Assembly: GCA_040403095.1 (NCBI GenBank)
Contig: JBBALI010000008.1
Span: forward strand, 42,307 to 106,306
Direction: 5' to 3'
Length of the DNA stretch: 64,000 nucleotides
From: JAQVCM01 sp040403095
GTDB taxonomy: Bacteria > Bacteroidota > Bacteroidia > Flavobacteriales_D > Crocinitomicaceae
Made by a program: the position numbers and the translations under genes. Below the pieces are notes generated by a model. That model was not told where the DNA came from and searched no databases. It worked only from the letters and a program-made list of their open reading frames with translations. Positions 24,907-33,332 of the stretch are shown here, one piece after another; the first letter of the stretch is position 1; the number at the start of each line of letters is the position of its first letter.

Positions 24907-24914
24907 ATATTTGT
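24907..24914 (+). promoter_or_regulatory. -7 box for the LysR-type regulator gene
   Basis: Plus-strand TATATTTG fits TAnnTTTG and ends 23 bases before the regulator's ATG at 24938. It is 28 bases from the opposing icd box, so the two promoters are close together and could be controlled by one regulator. Confidence 0.5.
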
Positions 24915-24937
24915 TATGAAATACATTAAAATAATTT

Positions 24938-25861
24938 ATGAATTATACTTTGCACCAATTGCATGTTTTTTTGAAAGTGTCCCAAACAAAGAGTATTACA
25001 AAAGCAGCTGATGAATTGCATTTGACTCAGCCAGCAGTTTCGATTCAAATCAAAAATTTTCAAGATCAGTTTCCAATTCCGTTGACAGAAGTAATAGGAA
25101 GGAAAATTTACATCACTGATTTTGGTCGAGAAATCGCACTGGCGGCTGAAAATATTTTGAATGAAGTCTATGCAATCAACTACAAAGCGCTCACTCATCA
25201 AGGAGAACTTTCAGGAAAATTGAGAATTTCATCCGTTTCAACAGGGAAATATGTAATGCCTTATTTTTTGACTGATTTCTTGCAAATTAATGCTGGTGTA
25301 GAATTGAATTTGGATGTGACCAATAAGTCCAAAGTAATGGAAAGCTTAATTAATAATGAGGTAGATTTTGCTTTGGTATCGGTGATTCCCGAAAATTTGT
25401 TGATTGAAAAAATTGAACTATTGTCAAATAAACTTTTTTTGGTTGCAGATTCTAAAAGAAAATTTTCTAAAAAGCAATACGAATATTCAATTTTCGAAGA
25501 TACGCCATTGATTTACCGCGAACCAGGATCAGGTACGAGAATGACGATGGAAAATTACTTGAAAGAACATTCTATTTTTGCTCAAAAAAAAATGGAATTG
25601 ACGTCCAACGAAGCGGTCAAACAGGCCATTTTAGCTGGATTAGGAATGTCTATCATGCCCTTAATTGGAATCAAAAATGAATTGAAAAATGGCGACTTAC
25701 AGATTGTTCCCGTGAAAGGATTTCCGATTACAAGTAATTGGAATTTGATTTGGTTAAAAAACAAGAACTTTTCACCAACAGCAAACGCATTTGTGAAATT
25801 TATCCAAGAATCAAAATATCAAATTGTTAGAGAAAAATTTGACTGGTATGAAAAGTATTAG
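24938..25861 (+). CDS. LysR-type regulator, CbbR/CmpR-like
   Basis: 307 residues. N-terminal winged helix-turn-helix (LHQLHVFLKVSQTKSITKAADELHLTQPAVSIQIKNFQDQF), an unusually CbbR/CmpR-like sequence (...PLTEVIGRKIYITDFG...), then a periplasmic-binding-type effector domain (LRISSVSTGKYVMPYFLTDF, REPGSGTRMTMENYL, KQAILAGLGMSIMPL). CbbR and CmpR control carbon fixation and bicarbonate transport genes in autotrophs. Its position, divergent from an operon that contains a bicarbonate permease and CO2/bicarbonate enzymes, makes it the natural regulator of that run. Effector unknown. Confidence 0.85.
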   Translation: MNYTLHQLHVFLKVSQTKSITKAADELHLTQPAVSIQIKNFQDQFPIPLTEVIGRKIYITDFGREIALAAENILNEVYAINYKALTHQGELSGKLRISSVSTGKYVMPYFLTDFLQINAGVELNLDVTNKSKVMESLINNEVDFALVSVIPENLLIEKIELLSNKLFLVADSKRKFSKKQYEYSIFEDTPLIYREPGSGTRMTMENYLKEHSIFAQKKMELTSNEAVKQAILAGLGMSIMPLIGIKNELKNGDLQIVPVKGFPITSNWNLIWLKNKNFSPTANAFVKFIQESKYQIVREKFDWYEKY

Positions 25862-25870
25862 CGACTAATT

Positions 25871-27244
25871 TTAATCACCTAAAATACCCAAAGCAAATTG
25901 TTCTGCGAGTGCTGATTTTCTTGTTTTTGCTGCGTATTCTAAATATTTTGATTGTGCTGATAAATAGCTTATTTCTCTGGCATTGATCAAAAAGAGTGAA
26001 CTTTCACCTAAATCGAATAAACTTCTTTCTGCTGCTGAAAGTTGTTTGTAATTTTTTGCAACCATTAAACTCGTCTCTGCTTGATTTACATGGGTTGTCC
26101 ATTCATTTCGATTTTGAATTTGTTTGGTTCTTAAATCTCGTTGTTTTTGCTGAATTTCAATTTGTGTATTTTGAATTTTGAAGTTCGAAATTTGTAATGA
26201 TGAACGTTCTTTTCTCAACAAAATTGGCATGTAGAGTGTTGCTCCCCATTTGTAGTTGGAAAATGATAGTTGCGTTGAAATCAAATTTTCAGCAGGTTGT
26301 AACAAATTGTAATTCACAGTCAGCAGCGGTTTCAACATTTCGACTTTTAGTTTTCTTTCAATCACTAAATCTTTTAACTTTAAATCATACCAAGTCAACA
26401 TTGGGTGCTGATTTTCTGAATTATTCAACAAAGAAATTGGTGCTTCGATTTCTAATTTTTCTGGTTTTATACTTTCTTCTAAACTCAAAGGAAGCATGCC
26501 TTTTTCCCACAGATAATTTTCAACCGATAATTTTGCATTTTGCGCATTTAATTTGCGTTGTTCCACGTCTAAAATTCTATTGAAATATTGCGCTGATGCT
26601 TCGATTGTGTCCACCGCCGCTCTTTCACCCAATTCGAAGTTAGTACGCATTTGTTGCAGCCTGATTTCCGATAAATTGGCTCCTTCAATTGCTAACATTA
26701 ATTGTGCTTCTTGTTCTTGCCAATAAATAAATATTTGCCCAGCTTCATACAATAAACTGTTCAAAGTAAGTCTTTTTTCAATTTGTGACTGACTGTAAGT
26801 TACTTGTGCTCTTTTGAGTTGGGTTCTTCTTTCATCTGTGAATAATCCTCGACCAATAGGAACTTCAAATCCTGCGTAAGTCAAACCGCCAGCAGGAACT
26901 CTGTTTTCAGGATTCAAATAGTCTCCTTTGTTGAAATCTCCAGCAAGTTTCAAATCTACGCCAATGCGTGTTGGAATTTTCACACCAGAACTGATGGTGC
27001 TGTAATACGTTGTTCCATCGTAGTATTTTTGGTCAATTCCGCCAAAAAGAACGGGATCAAACGCACCTTTCGACATGCGGATTGTTTGTTCAGCTAATTC
27101 AATATTATTAGTTGCCACCAATGCAATCGGATGATTTTCTTTCACGTGTTGCAAGAAATCTTTTTGAGTCAACAAACTAAGTGTATCTTGTGCGTACCCC
27201 GTTCCAAAGCCGACAAACAAGATTGAAAATATTAGTGTTTTCAT
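25871..27244 (-). CDS. TolC-family outer-membrane efflux protein
   Basis: 457 residues with a signal peptide (LIFSILFVGFGTGYAQ). It shows the internal duplication of long amphipathic helices separated by beta segments typical of TolC/OEP proteins: QHVKENHPIALVATNNIELAEQTI near the N-terminus and ISLLNNSENQHPMLTWYDLKLKDLVIERKLKVEMLKP in the second half. It should form the outer-membrane duct for the HlyD and ABC proteins encoded just upstream. Its ATG overlaps the HlyD stop by four bases. It is convergent with the LysR gene (9 bases apart). Confidence 0.85.
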   Translation of the reverse strand: MKTLIFSILFVGFGTGYAQDTLSLLTQKDFLQHVKENHPIALVATNNIELAEQTIRMSKGAFDPVLFGGIDQKYYDGTTYYSTISSGVKIPTRIGVDLKLAGDFNKGDYLNPENRVPAGGLTYAGFEVPIGRGLFTDERRTQLKRAQVTYSQSQIEKRLTLNSLLYEAGQIFIYWQEQEAQLMLAIEGANLSEIRLQQMRTNFELGERAAVDTIEASAQYFNRILDVEQRKLNAQNAKLSVENYLWEKGMLPLSLEESIKPEKLEIEAPISLLNNSENQHPMLTWYDLKLKDLVIERKLKVEMLKPLLTVNYNLLQPAENLISTQLSFSNYKWGATLYMPILLRKERSSLQISNFKIQNTQIEIQQKQRDLRTKQIQNRNEWTTHVNQAETSLMVAKNYKQLSAAERSLFDLGESSLFLINAREISYLSAQSKYLEYAAKTRKSALAEQFALGILGD

Positions 27245-28551
27245 TTTTTGACAGGTTTTATTTTGGGAGTGTAGTAGTTTGGTGGAAAACCATTGATTTT
27301 ACGCCACAATTCATACCAAATGGGCACATCTTTTAATAAAGTCATACTTTGCACCGCAACACCAAGTCGTAATCCTTTTGGCCATTTGTGAACAGTAGTG
27401 TCTGGTTCGACCAATACACGGTATTTTCCATTGGATCCAATGTAATTGTCAATCGCAAAAACCTTCCCGCCGTAGGTTCCATAGCTCACATTTGGCCAGC
27501 CAGAGAATACAATTGCAGGCCATCCGTCAAACTGAATCCGAACCTTGTTTCCGACATGTAAGAGCGGCAAGTCAATTGGTTCTACAAAAATTTCAACTGC
27601 TAAATCTGTCAATGTTGGCACAATACTTACCAGTGGACTTCCTTCTTTAACTGTTTCGCCAACACCATTTTTTAGTGCTTGAGAAACAAATCCGTCTTGC
27701 GGTGCAGTTACGTAATAAAATCCTGATCTTATTGAATAATTGGAAACTTGATTTTGCATTTTCGTCACGGTTGCTTCCGTATCAAAAAGACTTGATAATG
27801 CGCTCGATTTTTCAGATTCACTTTTTGCAATTTTGTCTCTATAATCAGCATCGATTGAATTTAATTCAGTTTTTGCGTTGATTAATTCATTGCGAGATGT
27901 CAAGAGTTTATTTTCTAAACTAACAACTTTTGCTTCCATTTCTTGGACTTTCAATCGTTTGTTTTCCAAATCAGTCAATGATTTCAGACCTTGTTTTGAT
28001 AATTCCTCTGTTCGGTTATATTGTTTAATGGCAATTTCCAGTTGTTTTGAATTGGCTTGGTAATCCATGCTGTCTGAAATCACTTTCAGTTTGCCTTGTT
28101 TGATTTTATTTGTTGCCTGAGCCAATTTCGCGATTCGGCTATCAATTAATGCATCAATTTGACTGTCAAGCGCTTTTACTTTTCCCATATAAGAATCAGC
28201 ACTACTTTCTTTGGCTTTCATTTGCGATTCAGTGCGTTGAATCAAATTGGGATCCATGTATTCTGATTTTACTTCTGACAAATGCACAATTGTATCGCCT
28301 TTTTTCACAAATTGACCTTCTTGCACATACCATTTTACAATTCTTCCTCCAATGACAGACTGAATTGTTTGTGGACGGTTATTTTGGTTCAATGATGTTA
28401 CGTTTCCTTTGGAAGTAATTGTCTGTGTCCACGGGAGAAGCAAAACAATGGTGAGGATTGCGAATGACCAAAGTAAAATTTTGATTGTTCTTTTAGGTGT
28501 TTTTTTTCTGTTAAGCATTTGAACAGAAGTATATTGTTGGAACTTTTTCAT
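27241..28551 (-). CDS. HlyD-family periplasmic adaptor (membrane fusion protein)
   Basis: 436 residues. One N-terminal transmembrane helix (ILLWSFAILTIVLLLPWTQ), a biotinyl-lipoyl half motif (IQSVIGGRIVKWYVQEGQFVKKGDTIVHL), a long coiled-coil hairpin (about 95-270), the second lipoyl half (VTAPQDGFVSQALKNGVGETVKEGSPLVSI) and a beta-barrel domain. It bridges an inner-membrane exporter and the TolC partner; in this class the substrates are peptides, toxins or small molecules. It is three bases from the ABC gene and overlaps the TolC gene. Confidence 0.88.
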   Translation of the reverse strand: MKKFQQYTSVQMLNRKKTPKRTIKILLWSFAILTIVLLLPWTQTITSKGNVTSLNQNNRPQTIQSVIGGRIVKWYVQEGQFVKKGDTIVHLSEVKSEYMDPNLIQRTESQMKAKESSADSYMGKVKALDSQIDALIDSRIAKLAQATNKIKQGKLKVISDSMDYQANSKQLEIAIKQYNRTEELSKQGLKSLTDLENKRLKVQEMEAKVVSLENKLLTSRNELINAKTELNSIDADYRDKIAKSESEKSSALSSLFDTEATVTKMQNQVSNYSIRSGFYYVTAPQDGFVSQALKNGVGETVKEGSPLVSIVPTLTDLAVEIFVEPIDLPLLHVGNKVRIQFDGWPAIVFSGWPNVSYGTYGGKVFAIDNYIGSNGKYRVLVEPDTTVHKWPKGLRLGVAVQSMTLLKDVPIWYELWRKINGFPPNYYTPKIKPVKK

Positions 28552-28554
28552 GAC

Positions 28555-30180
28555 TTAAAAGTTTATTTGTTCAAATTGAATTGTTTTCCAGTTGGCGAGT
28601 ATCTTTTCATCGCTTGCACACAAAATTGTTGTTTCAGGATAGTTTTCTTGAATATTTTGAATGATTTCAGTTTGTTGTTCAGCATTGAATGTTGAACCAT
28701 GAAAAGAGATCAAAAGTAATTTTGGGGAATTTGCAACTGCTTTGGCAATCAAAATTCTTTCTCTTTCCGCTTCTGAAATGGTTTTGTTGGCTTTCGAAAG
28801 ATAGAAGTTGTAACCTTCCGCTTTTTGAGCAACAAAATAGTCGAATTTCAATGTTTTGATCGCTTTTTCTAAATCAGCCAATGATAAGTTTTCTCTCGAC
28901 ATTAAAATATTGTCAATTAAAGTGCCGTCAAAAAGTTGGGTGTTGTGAGAAAACCAACTGAATTGTTCGAGGTTGGAAGCCAAACGCTCAGCATCAGGAA
29001 TTGTTTTGTTCCAACGCGGCTTAGTTGTCAATGAAATAGAGGGATCGATCAACTCCTGAAACAATTTAACGATTCCTTGTTGGTGTCCGCCTTTTACAAA
29101 AACGGATTCATTTTCTTCAATGTTAAAAACCAAATTTAGATTTTCTTCTGTAATATTGATTAGCTCAATTGGAAACAACGATTCAGTATCAGGATTTTTT
29201 TCTTTTTCTTCGAAAGTTATTGGCATGTCAGTTACTTGTCCCAATTTTTCAAGCGAAGTAAATACATCGTACAAGGTCTCTAAAGATTGGATAATTTTTT
29301 CAATGGCGCTTAAAATCAGGATAATCAAAACTTCTGCTGCTACAAATTGTCCCAAATTCATTTGTTGGTCGATAACTAAATATCCACCCAAACCAAGCAA
29401 TGACGCTACAATTATTGCTTTGATTGCAATCATCCACATGTATTGTTTCCAGAGAATTTTGAAATGACTTTCACGACTTTTTAAATAATCTTGAACATGA
29501 TCATCAACACGTTTAAGCGCATGAGGACTGTTTGGTGCAAGCCTGAAACTCCAGTTGGTTTTGGCAATTTCTTGCAACCAATACGCAGTTTTGTATTTGT
29601 TTTTTGATTCGTCTAAACTTGTTTCAATACCTTTTTTAATGATTGGAAGGAAAACTATGTAAATTAAGATAATTAAGGAAATACCGAAAGCAATGTAGAA
29701 AGGATGATAGAATGCCAAGACCAATAGACTGAAGAATATTTGTAAAAATGCTGCCGAAAATTCAAGCAATACTTTTGATATTCCTTTTTGAAGTGATACA
29801 ACGTCAAAGAATCTGTTCATCAACTCTGCTGGGATTTTACCTTTTAAAAACTCTCTGTCAAATCTTGGAAAACGGTATGCGAAATTAAAAGAGTATCTCG
29901 TAAAAATGCGTTGTTGAATATTTTCCGTGATGCGTAACTGCATGATTTGTAGCACTCCTGTTAAAATGACACCACATATCACCAATATGACCAATATCAA
30001 CCACGATGTTGTTATTTCACCACCTTGAATAAAGTGTATGACTGATTGAATACCAAGAGGTAAACTCAAACTAACAATTCCACTAAAAATCGCATAAATG
30101 TAAAGTTGAGAAACTTCTCTTTTGTCTAATCTGAGAAGATCTCCCAATCTTTTCCAAGGTGAATTAGTTACTTTGCCCAT
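28555..30180 (-). CDS. ABC exporter-like protein with degenerate nucleotide-binding domain
   Basis: 541 residues. N-terminal ABC-type exporter membrane domain with about six helices (LYIYAIFSGIVSLSLPLGIQ ... LGGYLVIDQQMNLGQFVAAEVL), then a region aligned to an ABC ATPase. The Walker A position reads GGHQQGIVK (no G-K-S/T), the signature region reads ISEAERERILIAKAVA instead of LSGGQ..R, the Walker B position reads LLLISFHGS without Asp and Glu, and the H-loop His is absent. The Q-loop neighbourhood (TQLFDGTLIDNIL) is still recognisable. ATP hydrolysis is unlikely by this chain; it may dimerise with an active ABC protein or work without ATP. It lies in an intact export operon, so it is not an obvious pseudogene. 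Confidence 0.75.
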   Translation of the reverse strand: MGKVTNSPWKRLGDLLRLDKREVSQLYIYAIFSGIVSLSLPLGIQSVIHFIQGGEITTSWLILVILVICGVILTGVLQIMQLRITENIQQRIFTRYSFNFAYRFPRFDREFLKGKIPAELMNRFFDVVSLQKGISKVLLEFSAAFLQIFFSLLVLAFYHPFYIAFGISLIILIYIVFLPIIKKGIETSLDESKNKYKTAYWLQEIAKTNWSFRLAPNSPHALKRVDDHVQDYLKSRESHFKILWKQYMWMIAIKAIIVASLLGLGGYLVIDQQMNLGQFVAAEVLIILILSAIEKIIQSLETLYDVFTSLEKLGQVTDMPITFEEKEKNPDTESLFPIELINITEENLNLVFNIEENESVFVKGGHQQGIVKLFQELIDPSISLTTKPRWNKTIPDAERLASNLEQFSWFSHNTQLFDGTLIDNILMSRENLSLADLEKAIKTLKFDYFVAQKAEGYNFYLSKANKTISEAERERILIAKAVANSPKLLLISFHGSTFNAEQQTEIIQNIQENYPETTILCASDEKILANWKTIQFEQINF

Positions 30181-30856
30181 TTTTTTTGTTTTGAGAGATT
30201 AATAATTTAAGAAATTCAATAAAAAAATTTTCAACATTGTCTTTGTCCTGTTGTTTGTCAGTTAGTCTTGGCAGGTGATCCGCAAAAAAATGTTGGATAT
30301 GTGCACCTTCAATGATGGTCGTAACCAACATTTTGGAATAAGGATAATTTGGAATGATTTCTTGAATCCAACTGCTTATTTTGGCGACCAAATTTTTGTA
30401 ATTATCAAAAGCGCCATTTTTATTAACATGGTCTACTTTTTTGTTAAGAATCGATTTGATACCTTCATTTTCAATGATTCTTTTCAGTTTTAGTTCGTCT
30501 ACAAAAGCATAAATATCGTTGGAATTTTTTTTCTCTATCAATATTTTAATCGCTTTGAAAAGTTTTTCCTCCATATCTTCAATATGCAACGTTTCAACAT
30601 GTATTTGGTATTCAATTTTTCCCCAATACCATGCGTAGAGAAACATCAATAACTGGTGTTTGTTTTCAAAATAGCGATAAACAGAAGCTTCTGTAGAATT
30701 GATTTTTAGCGCTAATTTTTTAAAAGTAAATGCTTCAAAACCGATTTCATCAATCAATTCTATGCTATTTTGCATGATTAAAACGCCCAGCTTTGTTTCC
30801 TGAGGATCTTTCAAGCAAGTACAATTCGGTATTGTTAACTTAATTTGTAAAAACAT
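30164..30856 (-). CDS. TetR-family repressor of the export operon
   Basis: 230 residues. N-terminal helix-turn-helix: IMQNSIELIDEIGFEAFTFKKLALKINSTEASVYRYFENKHQLLMFLYAWYWG, a clear TetR signature, after a 27-residue extension that I recall from related flavobacterial proteins. The C-terminal ligand domain is all-helical. The 3' end overlaps the ABC gene by 17 bases, so it heads the four-gene operon tetR-ABC-hlyD-tolC. A dyad at its promoter (30863-30875) suggests autorepression, relieved by a transported compound. Confidence 0.85.
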   Translation of the reverse strand: MFLQIKLTIPNCTCLKDPQETKLGVLIMQNSIELIDEIGFEAFTFKKLALKINSTEASVYRYFENKHQLLMFLYAWYWGKIEYQIHVETLHIEDMEEKLFKAIKILIEKKNSNDIYAFVDELKLKRIIENEGIKSILNKKVDHVNKNGAFDNYKNLVAKISSWIQEIIPNYPYSKMLVTTIIEGAHIQHFFADHLPRLTDKQQDKDNVENFFIEFLKLLISQNKKNGQSN

Positions 30857-30862
30857 AAAATG

Positions 30863-30889
30863 ATAGTTTTACTATTATATACAAATGTA
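30863..30889 (-). promoter_or_regulatory. promoter and candidate operator of the tetR-led operon
   Basis: Minus-strand TACATTTG at 30889-30882 fits the -7 box TAnnTTTG. Just downstream, at about the expected start of transcription, is the perfect dyad ATAGT-TTT-ACTAT (30863-30875), seven bases before the ATG. A repressor bound there would block initiation. Confidence 0.5.
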
Positions 30890-31083
30890 AAGCATTTATG
30901 TTTGATTATTTTGCTATTTTTTATTAAAGTTGATTAAAGAATGTTAAAAGTAAGGTAGCTGAGATAATTTAAGTTAGTAACCTCTATAAAAATCAAATTA
31001 TTTCATTAAAAAATGATAATTTTAAATTATTCGAATGATTATTTGAAGTTTGATTAATCATTTCATTAATGTGTTTACAAAAT

Positions 31084-31491
31084 ATGGTGTTTATAAAATC
31101 AATTTTCTCTGTAATTTCCTTACTATTTTTTATTAGTTGTAAAAGCAATTCAATAGAGAATAAAAACCTTGAAAAAATTAATTCAAACCAATCTAATTTG
31201 AATGATTGGAAAAAAGATTCGTTAGGTTGTCAACATCTAAGAAATTCTGATTTAATTGATCGACTAATTTCAGAGAATAGCCTAATGGGCAAGTCTCAGA
31301 AAGATTTTACAAATGTTTTTGGAAAACCCAATGAAATAAAAATATCTGGTAATCAACTTTTTCTAGTTTATTTCTTAAATTCAATATGTGAGGAAGAAAA
31401 ATTAACTGCTGATAGTGATAAAACGAAAGTGAGATTTAAATTTATCCAAAATAAATTAATAGAATCACCATCGGTGTTTGAGGTTCAATAG
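31084..31491 (+). CDS. small lipoprotein of unknown function
   Basis: 135 residues if started at the second ATG (31084), which gives a standard lipoprotein signal (IFSVISLLFFISCKSN, lipidated Cys19); an ATG at 31069 adds five residues. The mature domain (LNDWKKDSLGCQHLRNSDLIDRLI ... LMGKSQKDFTNVFGKPNEIK ... GNQLFLVYFL) reads like a small SmpA/OmlA-type beta fold (sequence around L-x-G-x-S-x-x-D-F...G-K-P). Alone on the plus strand, convergent with the photolyase gene. The family match is weak. Confidence 0.55.
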   Translation: MVFIKSIFSVISLLFFISCKSNSIENKNLEKINSNQSNLNDWKKDSLGCQHLRNSDLIDRLISENSLMGKSQKDFTNVFGKPNEIKISGNQLFLVYFLNSICEEEKLTADSDKTKVRFKFIQNKLIESPSVFEVQ

Positions 31492-31561
31492 AACTATCGG
31501 AATAGAACATTCCTTAAATTCTAATTTTTTTTTTCAATTGACTGGCGATAAAAAACACCAA

Positions 31562-32866
31562 CTACTCACCATTCAAATACTTCTTATAAGTTTCCACCGC
31601 CAATACTCGTGCAATTTTGTGGTCTACAATCGGTTTTGGATAGGCATCGGTACCCAATTCAGGAACCCATTTTTTTGTGTATATCAACTGTTTATCAAAT
31701 TTTTCAAGTTGCAAATCCGGACTAAAAACTCGGAAATAAGGCGCTGCGTCACAACCGCAACCTGCAGCCCATTGCCAACCTCCAGCATTGCTCGCCAGCT
31801 CAAAGTCTAATAATTTTTCGGCAAAATAACTTGCCCCCCAACGCCAATCGATAAGTAAATGTTTGGTCAAAAAACTTGCAACAAGCATACGCACTCGGTT
31901 GTGCATAAATCCAGTTGCGTTTAATTCTCGCATTCCAGCATCTACGAGTGGATAACCAGTTTTCCCTTCGCACCAACTTTTGAATTGTATTTCGTCGTTG
32001 CGCCAAACTATTTGGTCGTAATTTTTTTTGAAGGCATCATTTCCAGAATAAGGAAAATGAAAAATGATCATTTGGTAAAAATCTCTCCAAATTAGTTCAT
32101 TGAAAAACTTTTCATTGGTTTCAGCGGCGACACTTGCCAATTTGCGGATACTGATTGTTCCGAAACGCAGATGCAAACTCAAACGTGTTGTACCTAAAAC
32201 TGAAGGAATATCTCTCGTTTCATGGTAATTTTGAATGATGTTTTTAGCAATTTTTGTAGCTGGAAATTCTTGCGTTTGAATTCCGTCAAAACCCATAGAC
32301 TCTAGACTTGGAATTTCACTTCCAGCTTTATTATCTGCTAAGTTTTGTATGTATTTATCTACTGGATAGGGATTTAGGTAAAATGGATTTAATTTTTCCT
32401 TCCACTTCCGCATGTATGGTGTGAATATCGTGTAAGGTTTTTCATCTGGTTTAAGTACTTCATTTTTCTCAAAAATCACGTGGTCTTTCGAACCTTTGAA
32501 ATCAATATCTAACTTAGTCAATTGCTCAAAAATGGCTTTGTCACGCGCCAATGCTAGTGGTTCGTAATCGCGGTTTGTGAAAACGGTTTTTGCATTGAAA
32601 TTTGAAGCGATTTGCGGAAGTAAAGTAATTGGATTTCCATAATAAACATGCAAATCTGAACCCAACTTTTGGTATTCAATTTTTAAATCTTCAATCGTTT
32701 GGTGAATAAAAATTACGCGCTGATCAGTTTTCGGTAATTTACTTAATATGCTTTCATCAAATATAAAAGTTGGAATGACCTTTCCACCGCTTTTTAACGC
32801 GCGAAATAATCCTGCATTGTCTTCAATTCTTAGATCTCTCCGGTGCCAGAAAAGTACGTTTTCCAT
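31562..32866 (-). CDS. phrB: class I deoxyribodipyrimidine photolyase
   Basis: 434 residues. N-terminal alpha/beta antenna-binding domain (VLFWHRRDLRIEDNAGLFRALKSGGKVIPTFIFDE) and C-terminal FAD domain: TRLSLHLRFGTIS, ELIWRDFYQMI, WCEGKTGYPLVDAGMRELNATGFMHNRVRMLVASFLTKHLLIDWRWG, and NAGGWQWAAGCGCDAAPYFRVFSP. These are the FAD and pyrimidine-dimer binding elements of blue-light DNA repair enzymes. Last gene of the carotenoid/ECF operon, 21 bases after the pterin synthase gene, which fits a light-induced protection regulon. Cryptochrome function cannot be excluded from sequence. Confidence 0.9.
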   Translation of the reverse strand: MENVLFWHRRDLRIEDNAGLFRALKSGGKVIPTFIFDESILSKLPKTDQRVIFIHQTIEDLKIEYQKLGSDLHVYYGNPITLLPQIASNFNAKTVFTNRDYEPLALARDKAIFEQLTKLDIDFKGSKDHVIFEKNEVLKPDEKPYTIFTPYMRKWKEKLNPFYLNPYPVDKYIQNLADNKAGSEIPSLESMGFDGIQTQEFPATKIAKNIIQNYHETRDIPSVLGTTRLSLHLRFGTISIRKLASVAAETNEKFFNELIWRDFYQMIIFHFPYSGNDAFKKNYDQIVWRNDEIQFKSWCEGKTGYPLVDAGMRELNATGFMHNRVRMLVASFLTKHLLIDWRWGASYFAEKLLDFELASNAGGWQWAAGCGCDAAPYFRVFSPDLQLEKFDKQLIYTKKWVPELGTDAYPKPIVDHKIARVLAVETYKKYLNGE

Positions 32867-32887
32867 GGTTCAATTTCTTTCTTGAAA

Positions 32888-33292
32888 TTATTTTCCGTCG
32901 TAAAAAACACTGTTTCTTTCAGTTTCCCAAAGTCTGACTTCCAATTTATATTTTGAATCTAATTTAGCGCGCATTTTATTCCAAATTACCACGGCAATGT
33001 TTTCTGCTGTTGGAATTAAATTTTGAAATTCAGGTCTGTCCAAATTTAGATTTTGATGATCAAACGCATCTAAAACTTCTTCCTTGATGAGGTCGCTTAA
33101 GATTTTTAGGTCAATTAAATATCCAGTTTCAGCATCAACTTCGCCTTCTACCCAAGTTTCTAACACATAATTGTGACCATGGTAATTAGGATTATTGCAC
33201 TTACCGAAAATCAATTCGTTTTTGGCATCATCAAACGCTGGATTATGAAGTCGGTGAGCGGCATTAAATGTTTCTCTTCTGCAAACTTTCAT
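32888..33292 (-). CDS. 6-pyruvoyl-tetrahydropterin synthase / QueD family protein
   Basis: 134 residues with the zinc ligands of the family: FNAAHRL (first His), and NYHGHNYVLE (HxH). The catalytic Cys is in FGKCNNPNYHG, and the second catalytic His-Asp region reads DAFDHQNLN, followed by PTAENIAVVIWN and LWETERNSVFY. It converts dihydroneopterin triphosphate to a tetrahydropterin product (pterin or 7-deazaguanine route). Its place between IPP isomerase and photolyase suggests it may supply a pterin cofactor or antenna instead of queuosine; that is inference. Confidence 0.85.
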   Translation of the reverse strand: MKVCRRETFNAAHRLHNPAFDDAKNELIFGKCNNPNYHGHNYVLETWVEGEVDAETGYLIDLKILSDLIKEEVLDAFDHQNLNLDRPEFQNLIPTAENIAVVIWNKMRAKLDSKYKLEVRLWETERNSVFYDGK

Positions 33293-33332
33293 GTGGAGTT
33301 TTTTAGGAAATATAAATTTGTTTTTTTAAAAA

